A stretch of DNA of 37,260 bases, from NCBI GenBank assembly GCA_937874445.1, contig CALNAL010000325.1, positions 1 to 37,260 on the forward strand, written 5' to 3'. The translations under genes were made by a program, and so were the position numbers. The stretch comes from an uncultured Acetobacteraceae bacterium (lineage in GTDB: Bacteria > Pseudomonadota > Alphaproteobacteria > Acetobacterales > Acetobacteraceae). Under the pieces are notes generated by a model that saw only the letters and a program-made list of their open reading frames with translations, searched no databases and was not told the DNA's origin. Shown here in pieces: positions 1 through 6,859 of this stretch (position 1 is the stretch's first letter; each line of letters begins with the position of its first letter).

Positions 1-45
1 TCTGGCTTCGCTCCAATCTACTCAACCCTTAGCTGGGCCAGCCCC

Positions 46-180
46 AAGGACTTTTTCTCGTTTGGCTCCGCGACTGATCCAGACGCGGAGCCAAATGAAT
101 AAAGCTTTCCTGGTTCTCCTTTCTCGAAAGGAGAACACCTTCCTTGCTTGCTGTCTTGCTGTCTTGCTGTCTTGCCGCCC
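46..180 (-). repeat. Composite palindromic repeat, copy A
   Basis: This is an intergenic repeat made of two palindromes. Hairpin 1 is at 113-136, with 11-base arms GTTCTCCTTTC/GAAAGGAGAAC around a 2-base centre. Hairpin 2 is at 64-92, with 9-base arms GGCTCCGCG/CGCGGAGCC. It is the reverse complement of the copies near 1.5 and 22.5 kb. The third palindrome of the family is missing and only its AAGGACTTTTT edge remains at 46-55. The right end is a short tandem array of an 8-mer (148-171). No coding function is apparent. Confidence 0.85.
148..171. repeat. 8-bp tandem repeat (TTGCTGTC)x3
   Basis: There are three perfect head-to-tail copies of TTGCTGTC followed by a partial fourth. They lie at the outer edge of repeat copy A. 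The other copies have related but non-tandem CAAGG/GCAAG sequence at this edge, so this copy seems to have expanded by slippage. Confidence 0.8.
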
Positions 181-203
181 CCCGCCGCGCGCGAGGCCTG
201 GTA

Positions 204-410
204 TCAGTCGATCAGGCAACCGTCGAAATAGGGGTTCCGCGCCGGGAGTTGCTGCCGCCACGCGGCGGCGTTCCCGAGATAGGCGCGCAGCCGTGCCGGC
301 ACGTCGCCCTCCGGCAGGCTGTCGATGAACCCTTCCAGCACCGCGATCTGCTCGTTTTCGTTCCACTGCCGGGCCGCCGCGACCGTGGCCAGTTCCGTCC
401 GTGCCGTCAT
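204..410 (-). CDS. Small hypothetical protein
   Basis: This 68-residue protein is of a family I do not recognise. It has no membrane segment, signal peptide or cysteine cluster; the only cysteine is three residues from the end (GCLID). The sequence is mildly acidic and looks like a soluble helical protein. The start is supported by a Shine-Dalgarno AGGAG seven bases before the ATG. It is divergent from the LysR-type regulator at 529, with a 118-bp shared upstream region that contains an inverted repeat, so it is a candidate target of that regulator. That link is inferred from arrangement only. Confidence 0.6.
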   Translation of the reverse strand: MTARTELATVAAARQWNENEQIAVLEGFIDSLPEGDVPARLRAYLGNAAAWRQQLPARNPYFDGCLID

Positions 411-497
411 CTGCGTACTCCTAGTTTTCTTCGGGGCTCCTTGCCGGGGGCACTATCCGATGATGCGTTCGTGTTGTTAAATGCAAATATCATAGAA

Positions 498-520
498 ATT
501 ATTCCGTAAATCGGCATAAT
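498..520. promoter_or_regulatory. Inverted repeat, candidate LysR operator
   Basis: An AT-rich inverted repeat has arms ATTATTCCG and CGGCATAAT, with one mismatch and a 5-base centre. It ends 8 bp before the LysR start codon, in the gap between that gene and the divergent small ORF. LysR regulators usually bind such imperfect dyads and repress their own gene. The assignment is inferred from position and symmetry. Confidence 0.5.
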
Positions 521-528
521 ATCGCACC

Positions 529-1443
529 ATGAACACCGACCTGCTCGACCTGCGCGCCTTTGTCGCCATCGCCGACCTCGGCTCCTTCGTCGCGGCGGCC
601 CAGCTCCTCGCCATCTCCCAGCCAGCCCTCAGCCGCCGCATCCGATCCCTGGAACAGACGGTGAGTACCCCGCTGCTGGAGCGCACCACCCGCCACGTCG
701 CCCTCACCCGGGCCGGCAGCGACTTCCTGCCGCGGGCGCGTGGTATGGTGGAGGAATTCGAATCCTCGGTCCTGGCCATCCGCGCCCTCGCGGCGCCCCC
801 GGCCGCGGGCATAGTCACGCTAGCCGTCGTTCCCACCGTGGTCTTCCGCTTTCTGCCGCCCATCCTGACTCGCTTCGCCGCGGCCTTTCCCCGGGCACGC
901 GTGCGTATCCTCGACATGGTGGCCCGTGAGGGAATGGAGGCCGTGCGGCAGGGAGAGGCGGATTTCGGCATCAACTTCCTCGGCGCGGCCGACCCGGAGG
1001 TGGAATTCACCCCCCTGTTGACCGAGCCCTTCGTGCTGGCCTGCCGCCGCGACCACCCCCTGGCCGCCCGCCGCGAGCTGTCGTGGGCGGAATTGGCCGG
1101 CGAGCGCGTGGTGATCATCGGCCGCACCGGCGGCGACCGCATGCTGATCGACGACGCCCTGGCCCGCCACGGCGCCACGCTGGACTGGTCCTACGAGGTC
1201 ATGCACACCTCCGGCGCGCTGGAACTGGTGCGCGCCGGGCTGGGGGTCACGGTGCTGCCGGACCTGGCCCGCCCCGCCCCGGAGAAAGGCGAATCGGAGC
1301 TAGTCACCCTGCGGCTGGTCGCCCCGGAAGTGACGCGCACCCTCGGCATCGTGCGTCGCCACGGCACCCTGCCGACGCCTCCGGCGGTGCGGCTGATGGA
1401 AATGCTGCTGGCCGCCCGGCCGGCATCGCCTCCCGCCACCTGA
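529..1443 (+). CDS. LysR-family transcriptional regulator
   Basis: This 304-residue regulator has the usual length for the family. Residues 1-60 form the winged helix-turn-helix, with the motif SFVAAAQLLAISQPALSRRIRSLE followed, as normal, by LLERTTRHVALTRAG. From about residue 90 to the end is the periplasmic-binding-protein-like effector domain. The ATG at 529 gives the standard N-terminus, but no clear Shine-Dalgarno is seen. A dyad at 498-520 suggests autoregulation and control of the divergent small gene. The effector cannot be predicted from the sequence. Downstream lies a composite repeat, then the chloride-channel gene. Confidence 0.9.
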   Translation: MNTDLLDLRAFVAIADLGSFVAAAQLLAISQPALSRRIRSLEQTVSTPLLERTTRHVALTRAGSDFLPRARGMVEEFESSVLAIRALAAPPAAGIVTLAVVPTVVFRFLPPILTRFAAAFPRARVRILDMVAREGMEAVRQGEADFGINFLGAADPEVEFTPLLTEPFVLACRRDHPLAARRELSWAELAGERVVIIGRTGGDRMLIDDALARHGATLDWSYEVMHTSGALELVRAGLGVTVLPDLARPAPEKGESELVTLRLVAPEVTRTLGIVRRHGTLPTPPAVRLMEMLLAARPASPPAT

Positions 1444-1461
1444 TGGCTCCGGTGCGATCGG

Positions 1462-1617
1462 CAAGGCAGCAAGCAAGGCAAGGTGTTCTCCTTTCGAGAA
1501 AGGAGAACCAGGAAAGCTTTATCCGTTAAGGGCTCCGCGCCTGGGTCAGACGCGGAGCCAAACGATCAAAAGTCCTTTTTGCTTCTTTTTCCGGAAGGCA
1601 AAAAGAAGCCTTCCTGC
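1462..1617 (+). repeat. Composite palindromic repeat, copy B (most complete)
   Basis: All three palindromes of the family are present in order. Hairpin 1 is at 1485-1508 (11-base arms, perfect). Hairpin 2 is at 1531-1559 (9-base arms GGCTCCGCG/CGCGGAGCC, with an inner CTG-N3-CAG). Hairpin 3 is at 1582-1608 (CTTCTTTTT/AAAAAGAAG). It fills much of the gene-free stretch 1444-1800 after the LysR gene and could act as its terminator. The rest of that stretch (1618-1800) holds nothing I can identify beyond the leader of the next gene. An open frame runs through the repeat into the chloride-channel gene, but I do not think it is translated. Confidence 0.88.
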
Positions 1618-1800
1618 CCTTCCTTTCCTCCCTTCCCAGCCCGCGGCACACACCAGCCCCGCGCCCGGCCGCTACCGTGTGGAAAGGTTTTTCCGCTATC
1701 AGCGGGATTGATCGCCGCACGCGATCGGGGGACAAGGGAGGCAGTCGCTGCCGCCGCTTGTTGTCTTGCCGTGACGGCGCACCACTGGAACCGGATATCG

Positions 1801-3654
1801 ATGGGACGTTTTCCGGGTGCGGGTCTGATCCGCCGCCTTCGTCAGTCGAGGGGGGGGAATCTGTACTCTGCCGCCGACTCCGCCCCCACGCGCCACCACC
1901 GTCCGATCGGCGACTGGGTGCTGCACGCGCCGCTCAAGCTGCGGGCGTTGGTGCGCACCAGCGAGCTGTGGCTGGTGGCGCTGGCCGCGCTGATCGGTGT
2001 CATGGGCGGGCTGTGCGTCTCGGCGATGAGCCAGACGACGCAGATTATGCACCACTTCCTCTACGATCTCCCCGAGGGAGCCCGCCTGTCCGAGCAGGTC
2101 CACATCACGCCCTGGCGGCTGCTGGTAATCCCCGCGCTCGGCGGACTGGTGATGGGGCTCGCGGGGCTGGCCCTGGCGCGCTGGCGCCCACGCCGCGCCG
2201 TGGACCCCATCGAGGCCAACGCCCTCTATGGCGGGCGGATGTCGATGCTCGACAGCCTCATCGTCGTCGTCCAGACGGTGATCTCCAACGGCTTCGGCGC
2301 CTCGGTGGGGCTGGAGGCCGGCTATGCGCAGATCGGCTCGGCAGTGGCCTCGCGGGTGGGGCAGATGTTCCGCCTGCGGCGCGCCGACCTGCGGCTGTTG
2401 GTCGGCTGCGGCACTGCGGCCGCCATCGGCGGGGCCTTCAACGCTCCCTTCACCGGCGCCTTCTATGCCTTCGAGCTGGTGATCGGCACCTATTCGCTCT
2501 CCACTCTCGCCCCGGTCATCGCGGCGGCGCTGGTGGGGGTGTCGGTAGTACGCGTGGTCGCCCCGGTCCCCGGCTCGAGCCTCGATGTCACCGTCCCCGC
2601 CACGCTCACCCCCGAGGCGGTGCTTCCCACCCTCGCGCTGGGCATGATCGCCGCCCTGGCCGGCATCGCCATCATGCTGGGTGTGACCGCCGCCGAGAAG
2701 CTGTTTCGCCGCTCCGGCCTGCCCGCCTGGGCCCGCCCGGTGGTCGGCGGACTGGCGGTGGGCGTGTTCGCCCTGGTAACGCCCGCGGTACTCTCCTCGG
2801 GCCATGCCGCGCTGGCCGCCGGCATCGACGCCCCCTACTCCATCACCTTCCTGCTGGTGCTGATCGTGCTGAAGTCGCTGGCCTCGGCGATCTCGCTCGG
2901 ATCGGGCTTCCGCGGCGGCCTGTTCTTCGCCTCACTGCTGCTCGGCGCCATGGTGGGCAAGCTCTTCGCCGCCGGGCTGGCGCTCGTGGGCCTGGGCGAT
3001 ACCCTGCCGCCGATGGTCTGCGCGCTGGTCGGCATGAGCGGGCTCGCCACCGCCATCGTCGGCGGACCGCTCACCATGTCCTTCCTCGCGCTGGAGACCA
3101 CCGGCAGCTTCCCGGTCACCATCGCGGTGGTCGGCGCGGCGGTGATCTCCACGCTGACGGTGCGCCGAGCCTTCGGCTACTCCTTCGCCACCTGGCGCTT
3201 CCACCTGCGCGGCGAGGCGATCCGCAGCGCCGTGGACATCGGCTGGATCCGCACCCTCACGGCCGGCCGCATGATGCGCCGCGACACCCGCACCGCCCAG
3301 CTCGACACGCCGCTCGCCACTTTCCGCCGCGACTTCCCCCTCGGCTCCACCTCGCGCGTCATCATCGTCGATTCCGACGGCCGCTATGCCGGCATCGTCC
3401 TGCTCGCCGAAGCCCATGCCGCCCGCATCGAGCGCTCCCTGGAAAGCCTGCTGCGCTACCGCGACGCGATGCTGATGCCGCAGATGACGGTCAAAGAGGC
3501 CGCCAGCATGTTCGAGCATGCCGAGGCCGACGCCCTCGCCGTGGTCGATGACCCGCAGAGCCGCAAGGTGCTCGGCCTGCTCACCGAGGCCCACGCCCTG
3601 CGCCGGTATACCGAGGAACTCGACCGCCGCCGACGCGAAATCTCGGGGGAATGA
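1801..3654 (+). CDS. CLC-family chloride channel/transporter with CBS domains
   Basis: This 617-residue inner-membrane protein has about ten hydrophobic helices (residues ~55-465) followed by a cytoplasmic CBS pair (~480-610). The family motifs are visible. The external gating glutamate lies in GLEAGYAQIGS, the GLFFA stretch matches the second selectivity-filter motif, and FNAPFTGAFYAFE matches the conserved helix that in E. coli ClcA ends FIIEE. The second glutamate of that motif, the internal proton site, is replaced by leucine, so the protein may be a channel or couple protons differently. The N-terminus is uncertain. The ATG at 1801 precedes an eight-G run at 1850-1857, and a GTG at 1918 is an alternative start after it. 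The gene stands alone and ends in a strong hairpin. Confidence 0.85.
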   Translation: MGRFPGAGLIRRLRQSRGGNLYSAADSAPTRHHRPIGDWVLHAPLKLRALVRTSELWLVALAALIGVMGGLCVSAMSQTTQIMHHFLYDLPEGARLSEQVHITPWRLLVIPALGGLVMGLAGLALARWRPRRAVDPIEANALYGGRMSMLDSLIVVVQTVISNGFGASVGLEAGYAQIGSAVASRVGQMFRLRRADLRLLVGCGTAAAIGGAFNAPFTGAFYAFELVIGTYSLSTLAPVIAAALVGVSVVRVVAPVPGSSLDVTVPATLTPEAVLPTLALGMIAALAGIAIMLGVTAAEKLFRRSGLPAWARPVVGGLAVGVFALVTPAVLSSGHAALAAGIDAPYSITFLLVLIVLKSLASAISLGSGFRGGLFFASLLLGAMVGKLFAAGLALVGLGDTLPPMVCALVGMSGLATAIVGGPLTMSFLALETTGSFPVTIAVVGAAVISTLTVRRAFGYSFATWRFHLRGEAIRSAVDIGWIRTLTAGRMMRRDTRTAQLDTPLATFRRDFPLGSTSRVIIVDSDGRYAGIVLLAEAHAARIERSLESLLRYRDAMLMPQMTVKEAASMFEHAEADALAVVDDPQSRKVLGLLTEAHALRRYTEELDRRRREISGE

Positions 3655-3660
3655 AAGGCT

Positions 3661-3701
3661 AAGGAAGCCTTCTTTTCCTTCAGGATAAAGAAGGCTTCCT
3701 T
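3661..3701. terminator. Bidirectional terminator hairpin (repeat-related, copy F)
   Basis: A perfect 15-bp stem (AAGGAAGCCTTCTTT and its complement) encloses an 11-base loop. It sits in the 53-bp gap between the convergent ends of the chloride-channel and threonine-aldolase genes. The loop and T-rich arm resemble hairpin 3 of the composite repeat, especially the copy near 33.5 kb. Termination in both directions is inferred from position. Confidence 0.75.
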
Positions 3702-3707
3702 ACCTTG

Positions 3708-4778
3708 TCAGGCAGCGGCCACCGCGGCACGGATCACCGCCACGGCCTGCTCGATGCCGGCGCGATCGACACCGAGATGCGTGCAGGCCCGGCCACGCCA
3801 CGCGGAATTCACCGAGAAGGCCACGCCCTGCCGGCGCACCCGCTTGGCCAGTTCCACCGCCGCGAGCCCGGTGCCGCGGGTGTTGAAGAACACCAGATTG
3901 GTCTCGGGGGTTTCGACGGTGATGCCGGGGATCTGAGCCAGGCCGCTGGCCAGGGCCTTGGCGTTGGCGTGGTCCTCGGCGAGGCGGTCGATGTTGTGGT
4001 CGAGAGCGTAGAGGCAGGCCGCCGCGACGATGCCGCCCTGACGCAGGGCGCCGCCGAGGCGCTGCTTCCACTGCCAGGCGCGGTCGATGAAGGCGCTGCT
4101 GCCGGCCAGAACGGCCCCGACCGGCGTGCCCAGGCCCTTGGAAAAGTCGATCCACACCGAATCGAACCCGGCCGCCATGTCGGCCGGCGCCGCCCCGGCG
4201 GCCACCGCGGCGTTCAGCAGCCGCGCACCGTCCATGTGGGTGGCAAGCCCGGCCGTGTGTGCCACCTCGGCCACCGCGGCGAGCTTCTCCACCGGCCAGA
4301 CGGTGCCACCGCCGGCATTGGCCGTCTGCTCGACTTCCAGCAGGGTCTGCGGGGGGGCGTGCCGATCGTGCGAGCGCAGGGCGGCACGCACCGCCTCGGC
4401 GTCGAACTGACCGCGCTCGCCCGGCAGGCCGGTGATCTGCACACCTGCGATTGCCGCTCCCCCGCTCGCCTCGCTGGAAAGGATGTGCGCGGTGCGATGG
4501 GCCAGAACCTCGTCGCCGGGACGGCAGTGGGTGGCCAGGGCGGCCTGGTTGCACATCGTGCCGGAAGGCAGGAACACCGCCGCTTCCTTGCCCAGCAGCG
4601 CCGCCACCCGGTCGCACAGCGCCCAGATGGTGGGGTCATCGCCCATCTGCTCGTCGCCCAGCGCAGCCGACATCATCGCCTCCTTCATCGCCCGGCTCGG
4701 CAGGGTCTGGGTGTCGGAGAAGAGATTCACGACGAGCGGGGGCAGCGAGGCATCGGGACGCGGGGGGGCGAAAGACAT
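3708..4778 (-). CDS. ltaE: Low-specificity L-threonine aldolase
   Basis: This is a fold-type I PLP enzyme of about 356 residues that cleaves L-threonine or allo-threonine to glycine and acetaldehyde. Family features include NLFSDTQTLPS at the start, GDEQMGDDPT, the HMDGARLLNA segment that orients PLP, and the Schiff-base lysine in DFSKGLGTPVGAVLAG. The start at 4778 follows GAGGAG by ten bases. An in-frame ATG at 4802, with GGAGG four bases upstream, is an equally plausible start and would add eight residues. The gene is monocistronic, convergent with the chloride-channel gene and divergent from the small cysteine protein. Confidence 0.9.
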   Translation of the reverse strand: MSFAPPRPDASLPPLVVNLFSDTQTLPSRAMKEAMMSAALGDEQMGDDPTIWALCDRVAALLGKEAAVFLPSGTMCNQAALATHCRPGDEVLAHRTAHILSSEASGGAAIAGVQITGLPGERGQFDAEAVRAALRSHDRHAPPQTLLEVEQTANAGGGTVWPVEKLAAVAEVAHTAGLATHMDGARLLNAAVAAGAAPADMAAGFDSVWIDFSKGLGTPVGAVLAGSSAFIDRAWQWKQRLGGALRQGGIVAAACLYALDHNIDRLAEDHANAKALASGLAQIPGITVETPETNLVFFNTRGTGLAAVELAKRVRRQGVAFSVNSAWRGRACTHLGVDRAGIEQAVAVIRAAVAAA

Positions 4779-5028
4779 CGGACGGATACTCCTCGGGATC
4801 ATGCAGCCTCCATTCAAAGCAGCATGTGCCCGCAGGGACAATCCGTCGGTGCAGGAATACCGCCCCCGCCGGTCCGGATCCGGCTTCGCAGGACGCGACT
4901 TTCCCGCGATCGTATCGCGACAAGGAAAAGAAAAGCGTTGTTCTTTATAAAAGAAGAAAAATCAGGAAATTTCATCCACCCCGGCCTCGCGCCGGAAAGA
5001 TTCAGCCCCCGAGACGCGGCCCGCGGGA

Positions 5029-5057
5029 CATGATTTTAACCACAGTTTCATGATTTT
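5029..5057. promoter_or_regulatory. Direct repeat CATGATTTT x2 upstream of small cysteine protein
   Basis: Two identical 9-mers CATGATTTT begin at 5029 and 5049, exactly 20 bp apart, or about two helical turns. They lie in an AT-rich island 43 bp upstream of the ATG at 5100. An AATAAT at 5062-5067 could be a -10 box. The spacing suggests a two-site operator for an activator. The binding protein is unknown. Confidence 0.4.
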
Positions 5058-5099
5058 CCGAAATAATGGACATCTCAGCATTGCGAAGGAACATGCCTG

Positions 5100-5324
5100 A
5101 TGGCCGACTGTCCCTCCTTGCCGAAATGCCCCTTCTTCAACGATGCCATGGCAAGCAAACCCGCCACGGCTGAAATAATGAAGGATTCCTACTGCCGGAC
5201 CGACAACTCCCGCTGCGCCCGCTGGATGGTCGCCCAGGCGCTGGGCAAGGAGGCCGTGCCGATGAATCTCTTTCCCGCCCAGGCCGACCGCGCCGAGCAG
5301 ATCATCCTCGCCGCCCAGAAATAG
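5100..5324 (+). CDS. Small four-cysteine conserved hypothetical protein
   Basis: This 74-residue soluble protein has cysteines at 4, 10, 32 and 39, in the pattern C-x5-CPFFND-x...-YC-x2-DN-x2-CAR. I have seen similar CPFFND...YC...CARW segments in uncharacterised proteins and at the ends of sensory proteins of anaerobic or facultative bacteria, but cannot name a domain. Four conserved cysteines in so short a chain suggest a metal or Fe-S site; that is inference. The ATG at 5100 follows GAAGGA by about ten bases. The stop is 18 bp from the convergent COQ10/RatA-like gene, with only the short palindrome GGGCCGGCCC between them. Confidence 0.72.
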   Translation: MADCPSLPKCPFFNDAMASKPATAEIMKDSYCRTDNSRCARWMVAQALGKEAVPMNLFPAQADRAEQIILAAQK

Positions 5325-5342
5325 GGCCGGCCCCCTCGTGCC

Positions 5343-5831
5343 TCAGGATGGCGTGGAGCCCGGCAGGGATGCTGCCGCCCCGCCCTTTCCGGGAAGACCC
5401 GGCGCGCCATAGACGACCCGCGCCCTCTGGAGAAAGGCGTTGATCATGCGCCGTGTCGCCTCGGTGAACACCACGCCGATCGCCGCTTGCAGCAGGCGCG
5501 AGCGGAACTCGAAGTCGATCCAGAATTGTACCCGGCAGCCCTGCTCGAGCGGCACGAAGGTCCAGTCGTTCTTGAGATAGCGGAACGGACCGCTTTCGTA
5601 ACGCACTTTGATGAAGTCAGGCCGCTGCAACGCGTTGCGCGAGGTGAAATTCTCGCGGAACGGACCGAAGCCCACCCCCATGTCGCATAGCTGGTGGGTG
5701 GGCGAGGACTCGCGGATGTGCGCCTTGACCAGCCAGGGAATGAATTGCGGATAGCGGTCCACGTCGGCGACCAGATCCCACATCTGCCCGGCGCTATAGG
5801 GAACGACCCGCTTGTCCGAGAACTGCGGCAT
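5343..5831 (-). CDS. COQ10/RatA-like START-domain protein (coenzyme Q-binding)
   Basis: This 162-residue protein is a polyketide-cyclase/START-like fold of the COQ10/RatA family. COQ10 homologues bind ubiquinone and support respiratory electron transfer. The E. coli relative RatA has been described as a ribosome-association toxin, a name often transferred to alphaproteobacterial proteins without evidence. Diagnostic segments are MPQFSDKRVVPYSAGQMWDL, DVDRYPQFIPW and GPFRYLKNDWTF. A glycine/alanine-rich tail follows residue ~145. It starts three bases after the lipA stop codon and is the last gene of the pdh-lip operon. The ubiquinone-binding role is the likelier one. Confidence 0.85.
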   Translation of the reverse strand: MPQFSDKRVVPYSAGQMWDLVADVDRYPQFIPWLVKAHIRESSPTHQLCDMGVGFGPFRENFTSRNALQRPDFIKVRYESGPFRYLKNDWTFVPLEQGCRVQFWIDFEFRSRLLQAAIGVVFTEATRRMINAFLQRARVVYGAPGLPGKGGAAASLPGSTPS

Positions 5832-5834
5832 GCC

Positions 5835-6830
5835 TCAGGCCGCCACTTCCTTCGTCTGGGCAAGCTTGGAGTCGCGCGCGGCCTTCAGCGCGGCGAAATC
5901 ATCGTCGGCGTGGTAGGAGGAGCGCGTCAGCGGCGTGGAGGACACCAGCAGGAAGCCACGCGCGCGGGCCATCGTCGCATAGTCGGCGAACTGATCGGGA
6001 GTGACGAACTCCGCCACCGCCGCATGCTTCACCGTCGGCTGGAGATACTGGCCGATGGTGAGGAAATCGACGTCGGCGATGCGCAGGTCGTCCATCACCT
6101 GCAGGATCTCCTGGCGCTGCTCGCCCAGGCCCACCATCAGCCCCGACTTGGTGAAGATGGTCGGGTCGAGCATCTTCACGTCGTTCAGCAGGCGCAGGGA
6201 TTGGAAGTAGCGCGCCCCCGGACGGATGGAGGGATAGAGACGCGGCACCGTCTCGAGATTGTGGTTGAACACGTCGGGACGCGCCGCCACCACCACCTCG
6301 AGCGCGCCCGGCTTGCGCAGAAAGTCGGGCGTCAGCACCTCGATGGTGACCCCCGGCGCCAGCTCGCGCACGGCGCGGATAACCTTGGCGAAATGCTCCG
6401 CCCCGCCGTCGGGCAGGTCGTCGCGATCAACCGAGGTGATGACCACGTGGCGCAACCCGAGCTTGGCCACGGATTCCGCGACGTGGCGCGGTTCGTCGGG
6501 GTCGAGCGGCTTCGGCTGACCGGTCGCCACGTTGCAGAAGCTGCAGGCACGCGTGCAGGTATCGCCCATGATGAGCATCGTTGCGTGGCGCTGGCTCCAG
6601 CACTCGCCGATGTTCGGGCACCCCGCCTCCTCGCAGACCGTGTTCAGGCTCTTCTCGCGCATCAGGTCGCGCGTTTCCCGATAGATCGGACTGGTCGGAG
6701 CCTTCACCCGGATCCACTGCGGCTTGCGCTGGATCGGGTTGTCCGGGCGATGCGCCTTCTCGGGATGACGCAGCGCACGGTTGGCGGCGTGATCGATGAC
6801 GATCCGCTTGGGCGGGAGGACAGTGCTCAT
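5835..6830 (-). CDS. lipA: Lipoyl synthase
   Basis: This 331-residue radical-SAM enzyme inserts two sulfurs into octanoyl groups on lipoyl domains, such as those of PdhB and PdhC encoded upstream. The auxiliary cluster cysteines are C66, C71 and C77 (CEEAGCPNIGEC). The radical-SAM cluster is C92, C96 and C99 (CTRACSFC). The RSSYHA segment near the C-terminus supplies the serine ligand of the auxiliary cluster. Length and motifs are normal. It lies 29 bp after lpdA and is probably cotranscribed with the pdh genes, linking cofactor synthesis to its target. Confidence 0.97.
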   Translation of the reverse strand: MSTVLPPKRIVIDHAANRALRHPEKAHRPDNPIQRKPQWIRVKAPTSPIYRETRDLMREKSLNTVCEEAGCPNIGECWSQRHATMLIMGDTCTRACSFCNVATGQPKPLDPDEPRHVAESVAKLGLRHVVITSVDRDDLPDGGAEHFAKVIRAVRELAPGVTIEVLTPDFLRKPGALEVVVAARPDVFNHNLETVPRLYPSIRPGARYFQSLRLLNDVKMLDPTIFTKSGLMVGLGEQRQEILQVMDDLRIADVDFLTIGQYLQPTVKHAAVAEFVTPDQFADYATMARARGFLLVSSTPLTRSSYHADDDFAALKAARDSKLAQTKEVAA

Positions 6831-6859
6831 GGGCGATACCTATCCGCTAAAAGGCTCCC

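Noticed and set aside
148..171. CRISPR array
   Set aside because: The unit is 8 bp and perfectly contiguous with no spacers; no cas genes occur in the window.
1483..1800. Upstream extension of the chloride-channel frame through the repeat
   Set aside because: The added ~106 residues are a translation of the palindromic repeat and GC-rich leader, match no CLC N-terminus and have no convincing start site.
3705..5033. Long plus-strand frame opposite the threonine aldolase
   Set aside because: It is antisense to a clear PLP enzyme, with His/Gly/Arg-rich composition typical of a shadow frame.
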